Below are positions 5,927 through 7,353 of a DNA stretch of 7,353 nt, in pieces (position 1 is the stretch's first letter; every line of letters starts with the position of its first letter). The notes under the pieces were generated by a model. The model ran no database searches, was not told the origin of the DNA, and worked only from the letters and a program-made list of their open reading frames with translations. Location of the stretch: assembly GCA_021160245.1 (NCBI GenBank), contig JAGHCW010000216.1, forward strand, positions 1 to 7,353. Reading direction: 5' to 3'. Position numbers and translations under genes: made by a program. This DNA comes from a bacterium (lineage in GTDB: Bacteria > B130-G9).

Positions 5927-6568
5927 TCATTTGTGGGAGGATAGTGCTATTTTCAGTGAACGTTTTATTGCCTCATTGCATCCTTTGAGAAGGGGCTTTC
6001 CGTGACCGAAGTAGATCGACTTGATTTTCCTTCTAGCGATGTCTTTTAGGGCGCTGATGAACCCCGATTCGTAAGAACCTGAGTACCGGATTATCACCGG
6101 GGTATCGCCCACGAAAAGAACACCATCTTCTTCGCAGTAGAGGCAAACCGAGTCGCCTGTGTGCCCGGGGCTGTGAATGACCTCAAATGTCCGGTCTCCC
6201 ATCTTCAGGACATCTTTGTCATAGAGCTTCTGTTTTCTGGGGCATTTCCCATCCTGGGATGATGGATTGACGGGACATCGCTTGTCTTGAAGAGAAAGGG
6301 GGTCCCAAGCATACACGGTCGGCCGAAACGCCTCGCAAACCTGAGTGAGAAGCCCAGTGTGATCGTAGTGGTTATGAGTTAGAACAACCTGAGCCACCCT
6401 TTTCTTGCCGGCCCCCGTCCAGGTGTCGTTGATCATCTGAATCGCCGCTGGGTCTCTGCCCACATCCACGAGCGTGTTCATGTCCGCAAGCGCGTTATGG
6501 TCACCAAGAACGAAGTAAACGTTGCTGGTGTAGGTAGTGCTGTTCTCTGTGAGATTCAGTATCTTCAT
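5927..6568 (-). CDS. Metallo-beta-lactamase-fold hydrolase
   Basis: This is a 213-residue metal-dependent hydrolase of the MBL superfamily, close in style to glyoxalase II-like proteins and lactonases. The dinuclear metal site is complete: THNHYDHTG (64-72; H65, H67, D69, H70), HSPGHTGDS (132-140; H136), FVGDTP (152-157; D155) and FGHGKP (187-192; H189). A cysteine-containing insert at about 95-120 (KRCPVNPSSQDGKCPRK) lies between the first and second motif and may shape the active-site entrance. I chose ATG 6568 because MKILNL..NSTTYTSNVYFV is where the first beta strand normally begins; a TTG at 6628 would add 20 residues without MBL character. There is no strong ribosome site. It follows the aroB-family gene on the same strand and ends at the aroB remnant. 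The substrate is unknown. Confidence 0.9.
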   Translation of the reverse strand: MKILNLTENSTTYTSNVYFVLGDHNALADMNTLVDVGRDPAAIQMINDTWTGAGKKRVAQVVLTHNHYDHTGLLTQVCEAFRPTVYAWDPLSLQDKRCPVNPSSQDGKCPRKQKLYDKDVLKMGDRTFEVIHSPGHTGDSVCLYCEEDGVLFVGDTPVIIRYSGSYESGFISALKDIARRKIKSIYFGHGKPLLKGCNEAIKRSLKIALSSHK

Positions 6569-6634
6569 TTGTCTATCGTCATCGCAAGGGTCTTGTGTTG
6601 AGCATCGCGTCCAAACAGCGAATTCCAATACTAA

Positions 6635-6650
6635 CGGGGTCCGGGCCCCG
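6635..6650 (-). terminator. Possible hairpin between aroB-family gene and MBL gene
   Basis: CGGGG and CCCCG pair around TCCGGG (also readable as a longer imperfect palindrome) 5 nt past the aroB-family stop. No T-run follows on the minus strand (GTTAGTATT). It could be a weak terminator or processing site, or nothing. Confidence 0.25.
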
Positions 6651-6655
6651 AAGCT

Positions 6656-7353
6656 TCATGCTGAGTCGCTCATCTGGCTCAGAATCGAGAAAATTGTTTC
6701 TTCTGGGACCGGCTCAGATAGGAACGTGTCGCCGAAATCTTTTAGCAGAATGAACCTGATCCGGCCATCCTTGGCCTTTGCATCGACGCGCATCTCGGGA
6801 ATGAGGCTTGCGGGATCGATCTCAGGCGGCAAGTGCGTCGGGAGGCCGGCCATCTCGATTAGTTTGCGCTGGAACTCGATCTGCTCGGGCTTCAGGAAGC
6901 CCAAGTTGCTGGATAGAAGCGCCGCGCCGTGCATCCCGATGCCGAGCGCGGTGCCGTGCGCCATCTGATAGTTGGTCACCTTCTCGATTGCATACGTGAT
7001 CGTGTGACCCCAGTCGAGGGCGAGGCGCTCGCCGGAAAGGCCAGTCTCGTCGCGCTCGATTATCGCTATCTTGATGCGGTTTGCCTCAATAATATATTCA
7101 AGCGCCTTGTCCATGTTGCGAGCGGCTATCTCGGGCATATCCGCCGTCAGTCCGTCGATCTTGCCACCGAGGCCCGCGACCTTATTGATAATCTCCGCGA
7201 TGCCGTTGACGAACTCTGCGCCTGGCAGCGTCTCGAGGCATTTAAGGTCGAGTATCGCGGCCCTTGGCTGGTAAAACGTGCCGATGAGGCTCTTGCCGAG
7301 CGGGTGGTCAACCGCGCAGCCACCGATGCCGATGTCAACTTGCGAGAGAAGCG
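6656..7353 (-). CDS. aroB: 3-dehydroquinate synthase (AroB)-family sugar-phosphate cyclase, 5' end outside the window
   Basis: The open frame enters at the right edge and ends at TGA 6656, giving about 232 C-terminal residues; the NAD-binding N-terminal half is outside. Recognisable blocks in order: LLSQVDIGIGG, AVDHPLGKSLIGTFYQP, LETLPGAEFVNGIAEII, RIKIAIIERDETG, ERLALDWGHTITYAIE, MAHGTALGIGM, MRVDAKAKDGRIRFILL. AroB converts DAHP to 3-dehydroquinate in aromatic amino acid synthesis. The three metal ligands known for the family (Glu in AEII, His in GHT, His in AHG) are kept. Several substrate-contact positions differ: GGKTAVNHP is GGCAVDHP (one residue shorter), GKN is GKS, AEVIK is AEIIN, LNLGHTFGH is LDWGHTITY and DKK is DAK. 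It may therefore be a divergent AroB or a related cyclase with another substrate. Confidence 0.85.
   Translation of the reverse strand, partial: LLSQVDIGIGGCAVDHPLGKSLIGTFYQPRAAILDLKCLETLPGAEFVNGIAEIINKVAGLGGKIDGLTADMPEIAARNMDKALEYIIEANRIKIAIIERDETGLSGERLALDWGHTITYAIEKVTNYQMAHGTALGIGMHGAALLSSNLGFLKPEQIEFQRKLIEMAGLPTHLPPEIDPASLIPEMRVDAKAKDGRIRFILLKDFGDTFLSEPVPEETIFSILSQMSDSA
6705..6794 (-). repeat. aroB 3'-end repeat, intact-gene copy (partner 5745-5834)
   Basis: This part of the intact aroB-family gene encodes the MRVDAKAKDG to FLSEP segment and is repeated 960 bp to the left as a gene remnant. Between the two copies lies the complete MBL gene. Confidence 0.88.

Noticed and set aside
6537-6968. 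143-codon + strand ORF across the MBL/aroB junction
   Set aside because: It lies antisense to two genes with clear motifs and has no protein family signature.

Overview
The window reads as chromosomal DNA from a bacterium of medium GC content. Genes mostly have clear Shine-Dalgarno sites, and several use TTG or GTG starts. The FGE-like membrane-anchored protein, the FecCD/BtuC-type importer and HicBA together suggest an environmental, probably diderm lineage, perhaps a candidate phylum. No gene here fixes the taxonomy.

Left part (73-1932, + strand): a membrane-anchored SUMF1/FGE-fold protein without the FGE cysteine pair, then a membrane-anchored helical/TPR-like protein of unknown function. 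They look like an operon (48-nt gap). Next comes a 319-nt gene-free stretch with several hairpins and a mutually exclusive long-range pairing, so it could be a structured 5' leader.

Middle part (2252-4265, + strand): a FecCD-family permease and its FecE/BtuD-type ATPase, together an importer for an iron complex, haem or cobamide. No substrate-binding protein is present.

Right part (4262-7353): a mosaic of duplicated and broken pieces. A GIY-YIG-family gene is disrupted by a perfect 13-bp tandem duplication. A hicBA toxin-antitoxin pair (- strand) lies between two direct copies of a 150-bp segment encoding a small conserved protein. A decayed second copy of an aroB 3' end follows, then a metallo-beta-lactamase-fold hydrolase, then the partial aroB-family gene itself (- strand, running off the window). 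The AroB-family protein keeps the metal ligands of dehydroquinate synthase but differs at several substrate-contact positions.

I see no classical CRISPR array, tRNA, rRNA or transposase. The most interesting material is the stretch from about 4262 to 5930, where duplications, a toxin-antitoxin module and gene remnants are concentrated. It looks like a recombination or insertion hotspot between the transporter and aroB.
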